A DNA stretch of 35,845 bases from Planctomycetaceae bacterium. GTDB lineage: Bacteria > Planctomycetota > Planctomycetia > Pirellulales > Pirellulaceae. The notes under the pieces were generated by a model. That model did not search any database. It was not told the DNA's origin and saw nothing but the letters and a program-made list of their open reading frames with translations. Below are positions 16,751 through 26,819 of this stretch, one piece after another; positions within the stretch are counted from its first letter, which is position 1, and every line of letters starts with the position of its first letter. Made by a program: the position numbers and the translations under genes. The stretch is taken from NCBI GenBank assembly GCA_003233175.1, contig QIKY01000089.1:1-35845 (forward strand), read 5' to 3'.

Positions 16751-19700
16751 CTACGGCTCCCACGCTCGCAACCGTTCGGCGTATTCCAGAATGGCGGCTC
16801 GTTTCTTTTCAAACAGGCCGAAGATCGTCAAGATGATCACGCCCATCGTGAGTAGGAACACCCACCAAGGCCATTTGGAATCGACCGCGATGGCGGCTCG
16901 CCACACCATGCTGAGAATCGCCACGAGAAAGAAACTGAACCCCAGGTACAAAAACGCCCGCACACGGAGCGTTATACCCAAGAACATGCCCAGCAACGCC
17001 AGCCCGGCGAGAATCATCGGCGGCAGCAGCGTTTGGTTCTGCGGCAGGAAAATTTCGCCCGTCGAACTCACATAAATCACCGCCAGGGCCGAATACCGCA
17101 GGCTGGCCAGTTGGGCGGCGGCGAGCCGGCGGCGCATGATGTGCGTGGCGGCCAGAACCGAAACCGCCGGAGGGATCAACCACATTTGAGGATGCTCCCA
17201 AAGTTTCCAGCTTTGCTCGCTGAGTAGCGACCACAGCGCGCCGTTCAACGCGATGGCCGCTCCCGCTCCGAGCAACAACGAATGGCGGTGAAGGCTCATC
17301 GCGCCGTACAGCAGCCCGACGCCGAACAGCACCAGCGTGTAATCGCTGTTGGAGTCGGCCATCCAGAACGCCAGGCAAGGAATTAAGGGCAGCAGTGCGC
17401 CGGTATTTTGCAGCGGCTCCGACAGCACGTTCAGCCGCAAGCGGCGGAATATTTCGCCCAGAGCCACTCCAGCATAGGAAATTCCCATCACGACATACGG
17501 CCAATAGCCGTGGAAAAAGTAGCGGAAGAGCGCCGGGCGGGCGAGAAACACGTGGGCCAGCAATAGCCCCAAGGCGGCTTGGGCGGCATAGACGTAACGC
17601 TGCCGTTTTTCTTCGGACCAGTGCAGCGGATCGATCTTGGGAGAAACCGCAAACAGAATCAAGAGTGCAAAAGCGCCCAGCAGCACCACGGCGACGGCGG
17701 TAATTTCTGCGATCGAAATCGGCAGTCCGTTTGCGTCGCGGAAATGGAAGGCTTCAATAAACAGCACCGCCGCCAGCGAGAAGGCGGCCGTCGCTCCCCA
17801 CCAGACAATACTCCTCCGCACCGCCTCCCGCCAGGTATGGCCCGCCGAAAAAATGCGCGCCGCCGCGAAGGTGCTCAGCGCCGATAAAGCGATCATCGCG
17901 ACCAAGGCCCGAATCGCGCGGCGCAGCCAGGTGATGTCGTCCCAGGTGGGCGGCAGGTCGATCCAACAGAGCAAAATCGCGGCGAGTCCGCCCAACGCCA
18001 AGGCTGCTCTTTGCCAAACAAACCGCCGCTCCTTCTGGGCGAAACATCCTAGGCCAATGCCGGCCAGCGCCGGCACAAAACCGGCCCACACCTGCACGCT
18101 TCGGTCTTCGCCGCTGAGCGCAAAGCCGATTGCCGCAAGCGTGAGCGGCGCCGCTTCCAGCAGACACGCATAAGGCAGCCATTGCGAGAGCCGCCGCAAC
18201 CCGTCGACCGGGTCGGGGATTTTGCAACGCATTCCCAAAATGGCGAGGTCGGCGCCGACGCGCCACAGCATACCGGTCAGCAGAATATGCCACGCCGCGG
18301 CGGTGAGCGTGGCTGCGGCGAGTTGTTCGCCCCGCCAGGGCGTGTGCGCCAGTGCGAGAATCGTCAGCCCGATCGACCATCCATAAAGACACGGCAACGC
18401 ATAAAACGCCTTTCGGCTCCAGAGCGACGCCAGCAGCAGCGCGGTCAGCAAATACGCCGCCGCGGCGCCCCAGAGGTCGGTCACTTCGAAGCCTGTTTTG
18501 CCGAACACGCCGATGATGAAAAAGCAAAGCGTGATCCATGCGCAAAACAGGAAGGTTGTCAGGACTGCCGCGAATGCGTGCAACGAAGGCAGTCGTGCGG
18601 CGCGCATGGGCGTGAGCTTGGTTCGCCACATGCTCCAAACCAAACTGACGCCGCCGATCACCAACAGCAGACAACTATCGGCGATGAACACCTCCCACAC
18701 GGCCAGCCCGGTGGGCCGGCTCCAGAGTCCGACCCAAGGGCCGCACATCAAGAGCGTGGCGGCCAACAGTGCGTAGAAAGCGGCGTTGTAGGCCAGCGCC
18801 CGATGGTCGAATCGCGCCGCCCACAAAGCCGTACTGACAGCCGATGCAACCAGAACGCCAATCGGCCATCCTGGAGCAGGATCTTGAAAAACGAGCATCG
18901 TGGCCAGTAGCGCCAGGCAAGCGTTGATAACGAGCGACCATGCCGGCGCCGCGGCGGCTATGCGACGCAGCGTTTTGCGTCCCGCCGTTTTCATGGCCAG
19001 CCCGCCGCCTCTGCGCAGCCTGATGAAAAACAGTCCCACGGAAAACAGAGCGGCGCTCATCGAAATTGTGGCCAGCGATACGATCAGCACGCGCCGGGCG
19101 AAGCCGCCGCCGTCCAACGGACTTGCATACGCTTGCACGAGCAATCCGGCAAGCGAAAGCGCCAAGATGCTTGAAAACGCCGTGAGCGCTGCGAGTAGCG
19201 CGTGCCCGCTCCAATCGTGGCGGCGGGAGCGTCCTAGCCAAAGCAGGCTGACGCCGCACAGTAGAAAGCCAACCACGGCGATGTTGCTTCCCAAGAACGC
19301 CGCTTCCAGGGGAAGCCGTCCCCATGTGAAGAGCGCCACGCCGCCGCTCCCTAGCGCGTGAAGCAACGCCATGGCCGCCGCGACAAAGACAAACGTCTGC
19401 AACCGCCGGGCCCGTTGCTTCCGGGCCGTCGCCGGCGGCTGCGTCGGCTCTAACGGGGCAACACTCGAAAGGCGTTCCGGTAACGGGTGTTCCGGTGATT
19501 GGCGATCCAACAAAAGCCAAACCAGCGCACCGGCGCCGAATCCTAACATTGCTATCGGCAGCATTCCGGCATACGCGCCGGCGGTGAGCGCTGTCTGACC
19601 GTGAACCAGCACAAAACAGCAAACCAGCGTCAGCGGAAACAAGACTCCCGCCGCCAGTGCATTGAGGCCGTTGCGTTCTCGCCGCTCGCAAATTATCAAG

Positions 19701-22700
19701 GCCGCCACGACAAGGAACATCGGTCCGCCGAGTTGCCACATCGCCTCGCGCCACTCCAATAAGCGATCAACGGGCGCGTCAAGCCGCCATACCACCGCCA
19801 GCACGGTCGCGCCGACCACGGGCGCCGCATTGATCAACACACCGAACGCCGCCAGTTCACCGATGCGCCCATGGCTGGCTTGCCCTTGCTTAGAACGCTC
19901 TTCGCTGGCTTGCTCTTGACTGATGAGGCTGCCGACCGACTTTTGCAACCGTCGGACGACGCCCGGCAACCAGGTTGCCGCCGAAATGGCGAACGCCAAA
20001 CAGACCGCGCCGTGAGCGCCGCGAAAAACAAGGTCGACCGGCGCCCACGCTGCGAACGACGCCGCCAGCAAGAGCGGCGCGGCGGCCACGACCAGGGCTG
20101 CCAACGCAATCGTTTCCCGCCAGCGTCGTTCCCAGCCGATTCCCATCACGGCGATCAAAAGAACCAGCCACGCCGCCCAAAGAGAACCGAGCGGCAGCGT
20201 TGCCGCCGCCCCTTCCGCCAGCGTTGGATTGCCAAGCGTTGGGTTACCATGCAGCGCGGCGAGCAAGGCCGGTCCGACTGCGTCGTAGCCAACGTAGAAC
20301 AAACCTCCCATCGCGGCGGCGAGAACGATATGGTCGGGCGAAACTCCATCGGCTCGCAGCCAGGGGCGAAGTGAAAATAATTTGGGCGGCCAGCGGCGCA
20401 GCAACGTCCAGAGCATGCTCCAAATCGAGGCGGCTACAACCTGGAGTTGCAGATGCGAAGTAGAAAGCCAATCTTGCCGCGGAACGGCGGCCCGCACTGC
20501 GAAGACCCAAGCCAAGTAGGCGAAACATTGAAACGCACGGAAAACATGCGGGTCGTTTTGAAGAATCGCGCCGGCCAACCACACCAAACTGAACGAACAC
20601 CAAAGGCCCGCCTGGACCGCCGCGGCGCGACTGCCCGCCGCTGAGTCGGCCAACAAAAAACACGCCGCAATGGCCGTTGCCGCCAACGCCGCTTGGTTGA
20701 GTGGCGTCCAGACGTCGGCCGCGGTTGCTACATTGCGTTCGGTTGGCCATCGTTTCAATATCACCTTGAGCCCCACCGCCTGAGCCATTGCGAACAAGCC
20801 AAAGCAGGTCAGGGCGGCTGTCCAGGGTTGCACTCCGAAAGCGGCGCCGAAGTGAAATCGGGTTTCGAGTTGGCCTGGAAGACAGACCGCCGCGAGCATC
20901 GCGGCGAGTTGCAAGGCCGCGCTCAGCCAACCAAGTTCGGCCCTTCGAACAAACGTATTGGCGAGCATCGCGGCCAGACCAAAACCACCCGCGATGCCGG
21001 CCGCGACCGCGGGATCGGCGCCCCGCAACCCGACCGCTGCAAAGGCGCCCGCGAGACTGACCGACGCCACGCCGACGGCGCCGAACAAGTGGGCCAGGGC
21101 GTCGCGCGAACGGCCGATGTTCCGCAATCCAAACGCCGCGCCGGCGAGCGCGGCGGCGAGTCCCGTGAGCGCGATCGACGACCATTGCGATAAAAGCGAT
21201 TCGCCGATATTCAAAACACTCGCTGGGCCGGCGGGGCTTTGAGAAGCAAGTTCGCAACCTAGGGCCAGGGAAAGGGCGGCGCAAGCCATCGCAGGATAAT
21301 ACAGAAAATCGATCCGCGACCGGTAAGCAATGCCCCACAGCGCCGCCGCGTTGAGAATGCCAATCAACAGCACCGCAGGCCGGGGCCACGCCAGCAGCAG
21401 CGAACCGGCCATGATGAACCCGGCGCCCAGCGCGGCGGCCAGAACGCTTGTTCGCCAAATCGGATCGAGCGTCTTTTTCAAACGCCGTTGCGTTTGAACC
21501 GCCAGTTCCAAACAGGCGGCCGCCGCCAGACAAAGCAAGGGCGTCAAGGAGACGAGTCCGTCGAACCAATCGCCCTGCTTCGACAGCAGCAGGCCCCACG
21601 TCGTGACGAGGGCGAATCCTGAAACGCCGACAATCAAAACCAGTCGTTTGAGCGCGGCTTCACCCATCCGCCGTCGGAAATACTTTCGCGGCCAGACGAC
21701 CGCCGGCCAGAAACAAAGTAACGGCGCCAGCCCCAGCAGTTGCAACCGCCACTGCTCCACGCCGCTGCTCGCCAGCCGGGCGATGAAAAGTTGGCAGACC
21801 ACGGTTCCCATGATCGGCCCGACAACACGCGCCCAGCGCCCGCGAACCAGCTCTTTCGCGGCGGAGTAGGTCATGCCGCCAAACGCCGCCAATCCCAGAA
21901 TTACTGCCGAAAGATACCAGAAATCGAGTACCGGGCGTTGCTCCGAGAGCGCGATGGCGGCCAGGAAATTTAGCGGCGTCAGGAGCAGCGTGATCATCAG
22001 CAACGCACGGCTGGTGGATACCAGGTTCCACTTTCGCAGCGTGTAAATACCCGCGCCATAAAACGCCGCCGTGCCAACCAGAAAAATCAACGCCGGTAAA
22101 AAAGGATATCCGCGAATGTCGTTCCACAAACTTACGACAGCCCCCACGTAGCCGCCGACAATAGCCAATCCGGCTACAATTTCACCCCAACGAACGTTGC
22201 TCTGGGCCATGAACGATTGCAGGACGTCGGCAAACTGCCGCCGCGCTTGAACCGGCAACGCCGGTGCCGCGGGAGATGCTTCCACCGGGTCGGCGCGATC
22301 TAATGGATGCACCGCGTTTGCGCCGACCATCCGCGGCGATGATTCCTCCGGCGCCAACTCCGCTTCAATCACCTCGCCGAGAACGATATCGTTTTCGACC
22401 GCGTCAACGACGTTGCTACTCTCGGTCTGCGCAATAAATGGCGACTCCGAACGCGGCGCTACTTTTTTCGGCTCGGAAGTATTTGGAAAGAGCGCCTGTC
22501 GCCGGTGCGCGGTCAGTTGCCGCAACCGCTGGAACTCGTCTTCGGTGAGTTGGCCGATCGCCAGCCAGTCTTTTAATTGGCGGTCGACGACGTCAAGCTC
22601 AGCCTTCCGCTGTGCAAGATCCACCGCAATGGGCTGGTGGCCGCAAAAAACACAAACGCCGAACCGTATTCCGCTCGGCGCGCCGCACGACGTGCAAGAT

Positions 22701-22858
22701 TTTGAATCGGCGGCGGCCGGCGGGCGAGAGCCGTTGGTGCTGAATTCCTCCGAATCGGCCAATTGTCGCAAGCACCAAGCGAAGGCCAGCCACATACCGT
22801 GGCCCAAAACCATCACAAACACCAAAAACACGAACAAGACGAGCAGAAACTGACCCAT
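16751..22858 (-). CDS. Giant polytopic membrane protein with zinc ribbon, 2035 residues
   Basis: One uninterrupted frame of 2035 residues. The order is an N-terminal helix (1-30), a zinc ribbon with Cys55, Cys58, Cys69 and Cys72, then a SHOCT-like short helix pair (LKDWLAIGQLTEDEFQRLRQLTAHRRQALF, about 96-125). A disordered linker follows, then a very long series of hydrophobic segments, several dozen, to the end. The first membrane part (RWGEIVAGLAIVGGYVGAVVSLW) resembles multi-helix families such as DUF2339 or DUF2157, though those have far fewer helices. I see no transport or enzyme motif. The start is supported by GAGGATGGCGCC before the ATG. Internal duplication is likely but cannot be measured by eye. 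Frames on the other strand here are shadows. Function unknown. Confidence 0.85.
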   Translation of the reverse strand: MGQFLLVLFVFLVFVMVLGHGMWLAFAWCLRQLADSEEFSTNGSRPPAAADSKSCTSCGAPSGIRFGVCVFCGHQPIAVDLAQRKAELDVVDRQLKDWLAIGQLTEDEFQRLRQLTAHRRQALFPNTSEPKKVAPRSESPFIAQTESSNVVDAVENDIVLGEVIEAELAPEESSPRMVGANAVHPLDRADPVEASPAAPALPVQARRQFADVLQSFMAQSNVRWGEIVAGLAIVGGYVGAVVSLWNDIRGYPFLPALIFLVGTAAFYGAGIYTLRKWNLVSTSRALLMITLLLTPLNFLAAIALSEQRPVLDFWYLSAVILGLAAFGGMTYSAAKELVRGRWARVVGPIMGTVVCQLFIARLASSGVEQWRLQLLGLAPLLCFWPAVVWPRKYFRRRMGEAALKRLVLIVGVSGFALVTTWGLLLSKQGDWFDGLVSLTPLLCLAAAACLELAVQTQRRLKKTLDPIWRTSVLAAALGAGFIMAGSLLLAWPRPAVLLIGILNAAALWGIAYRSRIDFLYYPAMACAALSLALGCELASQSPAGPASVLNIGESLLSQWSSIALTGLAAALAGAAFGLRNIGRSRDALAHLFGAVGVASVSLAGAFAAVGLRGADPAVAAGIAGGFGLAAMLANTFVRRAELGWLSAALQLAAMLAAVCLPGQLETRFHFGAAFGVQPWTAALTCFGLFAMAQAVGLKVILKRWPTERNVATAADVWTPLNQAALAATAIAACFLLADSAAGSRAAAVQAGLWCSFSLVWLAGAILQNDPHVFRAFQCFAYLAWVFAVRAAVPRQDWLSTSHLQLQVVAASIWSMLWTLLRRWPPKLFSLRPWLRADGVSPDHIVLAAAMGGLFYVGYDAVGPALLAALHGNPTLGNPTLAEGAAATLPLGSLWAAWLVLLIAVMGIGWERRWRETIALAALVVAAAPLLLAASFAAWAPVDLVFRGAHGAVCLAFAISAATWLPGVVRRLQKSVGSLISQEQASEERSKQGQASHGRIGELAAFGVLINAAPVVGATVLAVVWRLDAPVDRLLEWREAMWQLGGPMFLVVAALIICERRERNGLNALAAGVLFPLTLVCCFVLVHGQTALTAGAYAGMLPIAMLGFGAGALVWLLLDRQSPEHPLPERLSSVAPLEPTQPPATARKQRARRLQTFVFVAAAMALLHALGSGGVALFTWGRLPLEAAFLGSNIAVVGFLLCGVSLLWLGRSRRHDWSGHALLAALTAFSSILALSLAGLLVQAYASPLDGGGFARRVLIVSLATISMSAALFSVGLFFIRLRRGGGLAMKTAGRKTLRRIAAAAPAWSLVINACLALLATMLVFQDPAPGWPIGVLVASAVSTALWAARFDHRALAYNAAFYALLAATLLMCGPWVGLWSRPTGLAVWEVFIADSCLLLVIGGVSLVWSMWRTKLTPMRAARLPSLHAFAAVLTTFLFCAWITLCFFIIGVFGKTGFEVTDLWGAAAAYLLTALLLASLWSRKAFYALPCLYGWSIGLTILALAHTPWRGEQLAAATLTAAAWHILLTGMLWRVGADLAILGMRCKIPDPVDGLRRLSQWLPYACLLEAAPLTLAAIGFALSGEDRSVQVWAGFVPALAGIGLGCFAQKERRFVWQRAALALGGLAAILLCWIDLPPTWDDITWLRRAIRALVAMIALSALSTFAAARIFSAGHTWREAVRRSIVWWGATAAFSLAAVLFIEAFHFRDANGLPISIAEITAVAVVLLGAFALLILFAVSPKIDPLHWSEEKRQRYVYAAQAALGLLLAHVFLARPALFRYFFHGYWPYVVMGISYAGVALGEIFRRLRLNVLSEPLQNTGALLPLIPCLAFWMADSNSDYTLVLFGVGLLYGAMSLHRHSLLLGAGAAIALNGALWSLLSEQSWKLWEHPQMWLIPPAVSVLAATHIMRRRLAAAQLASLRYSALAVIYVSSTGEIFLPQNQTLLPPMILAGLALLGMFLGITLRVRAFLYLGFSFFLVAILSMVWRAAIAVDSKWPWWVFLLTMGVIILTIFGLFEKKRAAILEYAERLRAWEP

Positions 22859-23332
22859 GGCGCCATCCTCATGTTGTTCGTGTACTCTATTACTCTAGCA
22901 TATCTAACCGTTACAGCCGCCTTATTTGTATTGCAACCGTTCGCCTAGCATCGAATGTCTCAAAAACCCAATGTGGCTGGAAAAACACGGTCGGTCGGGT
23001 CGGAAACGAAACCACTCCCGCCCGCCAATCGACCGCTCCGCCGAAAACCGCGTATAATCAACGGAAACGAACGAACACCGGCGTTTCGCATGGGCGCTTC
23101 GGTTATTGTGAAATACGCCGCGTCATGGCTTTCCAATGCTCTCGAAAAAAATCCACCGCGTCGTTCAATTTGAAACGTTTGCTCCGCAGCGCGGGTATCG
23201 CCTACTATATAGTCTGCACAGTCAGGATTGACGCAATTGCATCGTATCTAGTGCAAGCATCCTATTTTCAGCCTCTTGGGGTATAATACGAAATCTCAGT
23301 TTTTGGCCGCTTCGAGCACCCTATAGTCCCCC
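22859..23332. other. Divergent intergenic region with TATAAT boxes
   Basis: About 470 bases between the giant membrane-protein gene and the ABC transporter operon. TATAAT occurs at 23053-23058 and at 23282-23287. The latter is 45 bases before the ABC ATG and is the better candidate for its -10. The matching -35 position reads ATCCTA, which is poor, and a good TTGACG at 23228-23233 is too far away. A 72-residue frame at 22955-23173 is low-complexity and not called. Confidence 0.45.
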
Positions 23333-24304
23333 ATGATTCAGCAGCCTCCGACGATCAACGTGGTTGATTTGTGTAAAACGTATCGCGGCGGCTGGTTTCG
23401 CGGCGCGGGCGTCGCGGCGCTGCGGGGCGTCTCGTTCGATGTGCAACCGGGTGAGATTTTCGGGTTATTGGGGCCAAATGGAGCGGGGAAAACCACGTTC
23501 ATCAAGATTCTGCTGGGCATTGTACGGCCCACCGGCGGCAAGGCGCGTCTGCTGGACCGCCCCGCCGGCGACCGTCGCGGCAGGCGGCGGGTCGGCTACC
23601 TGCCGGAGAATTTGAGAATTCCTCGCCATCAAAACGCCCTGACGGCCTTGGAATTTTACGGCCGGCTGAGCGGGCTCTCCATGGCGGAAATTCGGCGGAA
23701 ACGGCCCGCGTTATTGGAAACGGTCGGGCTGGCCCATCGCGCCCAGGATTCCGTACGAAAGTACTCCAAGGGCATGCTGCAACGTTTGGGGCTGGCGCAG
23801 GCTCTGCTGCACGACCCCGACTTGCTCATTCTCGATGAACCGACCGATGGCCTCGATCCGGTCGGCCGTTCGCAGGTGCGAACGATTCTTCATGAATTGA
23901 AAGCTCAGGGAAAAACGGTTTTTCTCAACAGCCATTTGTTGCTGGAAGTTGAAACCGTGTGTGATCGGGTCGCGATCCTGGATCATGGCCATTTGCGGTA
24001 CGTGGGCGGCATCGACGCACTCTCGAAACAACTCGGCCATGCCGGGCTCGACGTCGCCTTCGACCTCGGCGGCGAGGAAACCGCCATTCGAGCCGCCTTC
24101 AACGGCCACGACCCTGAGTTGGTTTTGGGCAACGAGAAAAACCGGTTTCGCGTCAAAGCCAAACTAGCCGATCAAGCGGCTGTCGACGCCGCCATCGACC
24201 GCCTCAGAACCGCCAAGATCAGCATTCTCGCCGTCGAGCCGCACCGTATGTCGTTGGAAGATGCGTTTCTCGGCTTGCTCGACCAACACACGGAAAAACC
24301 ATGA
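23333..24304 (+). CDS. ABC transporter ATP-binding protein (ABC-2 exporter type)
   Basis: A 323-residue ATPase subunit. It has Walker A GPNGAGKT (47-54), a Q-loop-region segment VGYLPENLRIP, the signature as YSKGM instead of LSGGQ (144-148), Walker B LLILDEP (164-170), a D-loop (GLDP) and the H-loop His201 in LNSHLLLEVE. The YSKGM form is normal for CcmA/NosF-like and other ABC-2 exporters. The last 90 residues form the C-terminal regulatory domain usual for this group (DVAFDLGGEETAIRAAF). It overlaps the permease gene by ATGA at 24301-24304, so the two are translationally coupled and work as one transporter. The substrate is unknown. The likely -10 box is at 23282-23287. Confidence 0.95.
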   Translation: MIQQPPTINVVDLCKTYRGGWFRGAGVAALRGVSFDVQPGEIFGLLGPNGAGKTTFIKILLGIVRPTGGKARLLDRPAGDRRGRRRVGYLPENLRIPRHQNALTALEFYGRLSGLSMAEIRRKRPALLETVGLAHRAQDSVRKYSKGMLQRLGLAQALLHDPDLLILDEPTDGLDPVGRSQVRTILHELKAQGKTVFLNSHLLLEVETVCDRVAILDHGHLRYVGGIDALSKQLGHAGLDVAFDLGGEETAIRAAFNGHDPELVLGNEKNRFRVKAKLADQAAVDAAIDRLRTAKISILAVEPHRMSLEDAFLGLLDQHTEKP

Positions 24305-26640
24305 GTGCGTATCTGGCCATCATCAAGGATTCCTTTCGAGAAGCCATGGCCTCTTGGGTGTTATGGATTCTGCTGGTGTTAATCGCGTTGGCGTTATTGG
24401 TTTTCGCGCCGATTGGCTATCGAGAGCAACTCACCACCGGCCTCAACCAAGACGATGTTTACGATTGGTCCGAACTGGCGCAAACCATTCGGGAAGGGCG
24501 GCGGGAAGAAGATACGCCCGCGGCCCGGGTTTGGTCGTTGTTGGGCGACGAAGCTCGCCAGAAGCTATTGAAGTTTCGCCGCTTGCCGGCAGGCGCGGGA
24601 CCGGAACGGCGTTCTAAATATGTGGTGGCCCGAGATAGCCTACAAGCGTCGTTCGATAACCTGCTCCAAGAGGCGTCGTTGTACGACGATGTTTCCTGGC
24701 AGCGCGTCGACCTGGCCAATGAAGGTCGCCGCCTGCTCGACGTAACCGACGAAGCCTCGGGCAAGAGCGCCAAGTCGGATCCCTCCATTCTCAGCGACGA
24801 ACAGCGCGCCCGCCTCAACCGCTTGTTGTTTGAAGCGGCCTTTCCCAAAACAGTGAAAGTGAGCCTTGCCACATCGGTCCAATTCACGTACTTCGGCCTC
24901 GATATTTTTTGGCCGGCGCCGGTTCGCGCCGATCGGCTGGAAAAAATATTGCAGCCGGCCGTCACCTTGGTTTTAGATTGGTTTGCCGGACCGGTAGGCG
25001 TGTTTGTCGCGATTCTCGTAACCGCCTCCATCATTCCGCAAACGTTCGATCCTCATTCACTCAGTTTGCTGTTGAGTAAGCCGATTTCGCGGTGGTTGTT
25101 GTACGTGACAAAGTTTCTCGGCGGGTGTGCGTTTACGTTGATCAGCGCGGTTTTTCTGCTGACCGGCATGTGGCTTATTCTGGGTCTGCGGCTGGGAATT
25201 TGGAACCACCAACTTCTCTTGTATATTCCGATCTTCCTATTTCTGTTCGCGATCTATTATTCGGTTTCCGCTCTGGCGGGTTTGATCTGGCGGAGCACGA
25301 TTGTTTCCGTTGCGGCCAGCATTCTTTTTTGGGCCATGTGTTTTGGCGTGGGGACGGCGCAATCGGTGATGGAGAACATCGCCTACTTTCCGCTGCGGAT
25401 TAAGAATTTGATCGTCGCCGACGACCAACTTTTGGCCGTCAATGAAGTCAATACGCCGTATGCCTGGGACGCTGAATCGAAAACCTGGAAAATTGTCTTT
25501 CTCAGCGACGGCCAAGCCGAACTCCGCCGCCGCATGAGTTTTCCGGTGCCGTTTCCTCCGCTGACCGGGCCGATCTACGACGCTCCCAAAAAGCGAATTC
25601 TGGCCGCCCAAGGTTCGCTTCGAGGACCAAACAACAAAAAACTCTGGACCGGTTCGGCCGACGACCAATGGCGGCGCAAGGGCGGCGCCAAAGCGAACGA
25701 CGGCCTCTTTGCTCTCTTCCAAAATTCTCATGATGAAATCATTGGCGTCTCGCGGCAAGACATTTTGCGTCTTACCGGAGACCCCGCGGCCGACGCAAAA
25801 GCCCTGGCCTGGATGGAGTTTATTCCAGGTCTGCAAGATAACATTTTCTCGTCCGCCGATGCGGAGCCGCCGCTTCGCTTGAGTGACTCCGCCGCCGCCG
25901 CGTTCGACGCCCAAAACGACGTGCTCTTTATCTACGACCGTGGGCGGGTGTTCCGCTTCACCCTAGATGACAATCAGCAATACCGGCAAGCCGCCGCTGC
26001 TCGGCTGGATGTCGATTCTGAAGACGCGGCGGTTTTGTCGGTCGCCGGCAAAACGCTTCTCGTGGCTTGCGAAGACGGCCAAATTTTCCTTCTCGACGCC
26101 CACGATCTGCGCCAGCGGAGCGTGCAGGTGTTCGAGACCCGCGGTTCGCCGCGTTTTGCCTACGCGGCGCCGGGCGGTGGTTGGATGTCGATACTATTTC
26201 ACAACGGCAAGCTTTGGCTGTACGACGCGGCCGCGGGAAAGTTTCTGCTCGCTCCCGTTGCCGCGCAGGGCGATATCAGCGGGACCGCGTTCTCAGGACC
26301 GAATCGACTGCTTATCGCGCATCATACTTCTCGCGTAACGGAATATGATTTACGCAAGCACACGGTGGTGTCTCGCCGAGCGCCGGAAATCACGCTCACC
26401 GACCGCATCTACTATTATGGAATCGTGCCGTTGTATACGGTCTTTCCCAAACCGGGGGAACTCGACAAAACCACGCAATATCTGCTCACGGGCAAGGAAA
26501 CCCTGGCGGTCGACAACATTCCCGGCTTGGCGTCTGCTCAGATCAAGTTCGATCCCTGGCAACCGGTTTTGAGCAGTTCGGTTTTTGTGCTGCTCATGCT
26601 GCTGGCGGCATCGGTTTACATTGAACGCCAGGAATTTTAG
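24301..26640 (+). CDS. ABC-2 permease with large extracytoplasmic domain
   Basis: A 779-residue permease partner of the upstream ATPase. Hydrophobic helices are at about 15-38 (WVLWILLVLIALALLVFAPI), then a cluster of four or five between about 225 and 360 (VGVFVAILVTASIIP, FTLISAVFLLTGMWLIL, YIPIFLFLFAIYYSVSALAG, VSVAASILFWAMCFG), and one last helix at about 755-773 (SSSVFVLLMLLAASVYI). About 190 residues lie between helices 1 and 2. About 390 lie before the last helix, with repeated short strands such as DGQIFLLDAHDLRQ and NGKLWLYDAAAGKFLL that look like beta-propeller blades. This resembles other planctomycete ABC-2 permeases. The large domain would face outside if six helices are correct. 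Substrate unknown. Confidence 0.88.
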   Translation: MSAYLAIIKDSFREAMASWVLWILLVLIALALLVFAPIGYREQLTTGLNQDDVYDWSELAQTIREGRREEDTPAARVWSLLGDEARQKLLKFRRLPAGAGPERRSKYVVARDSLQASFDNLLQEASLYDDVSWQRVDLANEGRRLLDVTDEASGKSAKSDPSILSDEQRARLNRLLFEAAFPKTVKVSLATSVQFTYFGLDIFWPAPVRADRLEKILQPAVTLVLDWFAGPVGVFVAILVTASIIPQTFDPHSLSLLLSKPISRWLLYVTKFLGGCAFTLISAVFLLTGMWLILGLRLGIWNHQLLLYIPIFLFLFAIYYSVSALAGLIWRSTIVSVAASILFWAMCFGVGTAQSVMENIAYFPLRIKNLIVADDQLLAVNEVNTPYAWDAESKTWKIVFLSDGQAELRRRMSFPVPFPPLTGPIYDAPKKRILAAQGSLRGPNNKKLWTGSADDQWRRKGGAKANDGLFALFQNSHDEIIGVSRQDILRLTGDPAADAKALAWMEFIPGLQDNIFSSADAEPPLRLSDSAAAAFDAQNDVLFIYDRGRVFRFTLDDNQQYRQAAAARLDVDSEDAAVLSVAGKTLLVACEDGQIFLLDAHDLRQRSVQVFETRGSPRFAYAAPGGGWMSILFHNGKLWLYDAAAGKFLLAPVAAQGDISGTAFSGPNRLLIAHHTSRVTEYDLRKHTVVSRRAPEITLTDRIYYYGIVPLYTVFPKPGELDKTTQYLLTGKETLAVDNIPGLASAQIKFDPWQPVLSSSVFVLLMLLAASVYIERQEF

Positions 26641-26682
26641 AACGCCGGCATGCTGGGGCTCATGCTTTCGCGCTGTTGTTCG

Positions 26683-26765
26683 CGCCGTTGGAGTTCATGC
26701 TTTAGCATGTTTTTTAGCATTGCTTGCAAGACAACGCACGCTGAAGCGTGAACTCCAACGGCGCG
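26683..26765. repeat. REPIN/MITE-like element D, with compensatory hairpin change
   Basis: Direct half-unit at 26683-26712 (GCCGTTGGAGTTCATGC, then TTTAGCATG) and inverted half-unit at 26737-26765. In the inverted copy the small hairpin reads CACGCT-GA-AGCGTG, where other copies have CATGCT-AA-AGCATG. Both sides of one base pair changed together, so pairing is kept. The element lies between the ABC permease stop and the DUF1553 gene. A reading frame that starts inside it at 26748 is an artefact of the downstream gene's open frame. Confidence 0.9.
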
Positions 26766-26819
26766 TGCAACGGGCGTTCAGCGTTGCATCGACGACGATT
26801 GATGTTTATCGTAGAGAGC

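Noticed and set aside
20244-21599. 451-residue and other long minus-strand frames inside the giant membrane gene
   Set aside because: They are alternative frames of the same strand, rich in Arg and Gly, and the 2035-residue frame is continuous and membrane-like throughout.
22955-23173. 72-residue plus-strand frame before the ABC operon
   Set aside because: Pro/Arg/Lys-rich, no ribosome binding site, and no features of a folded protein.
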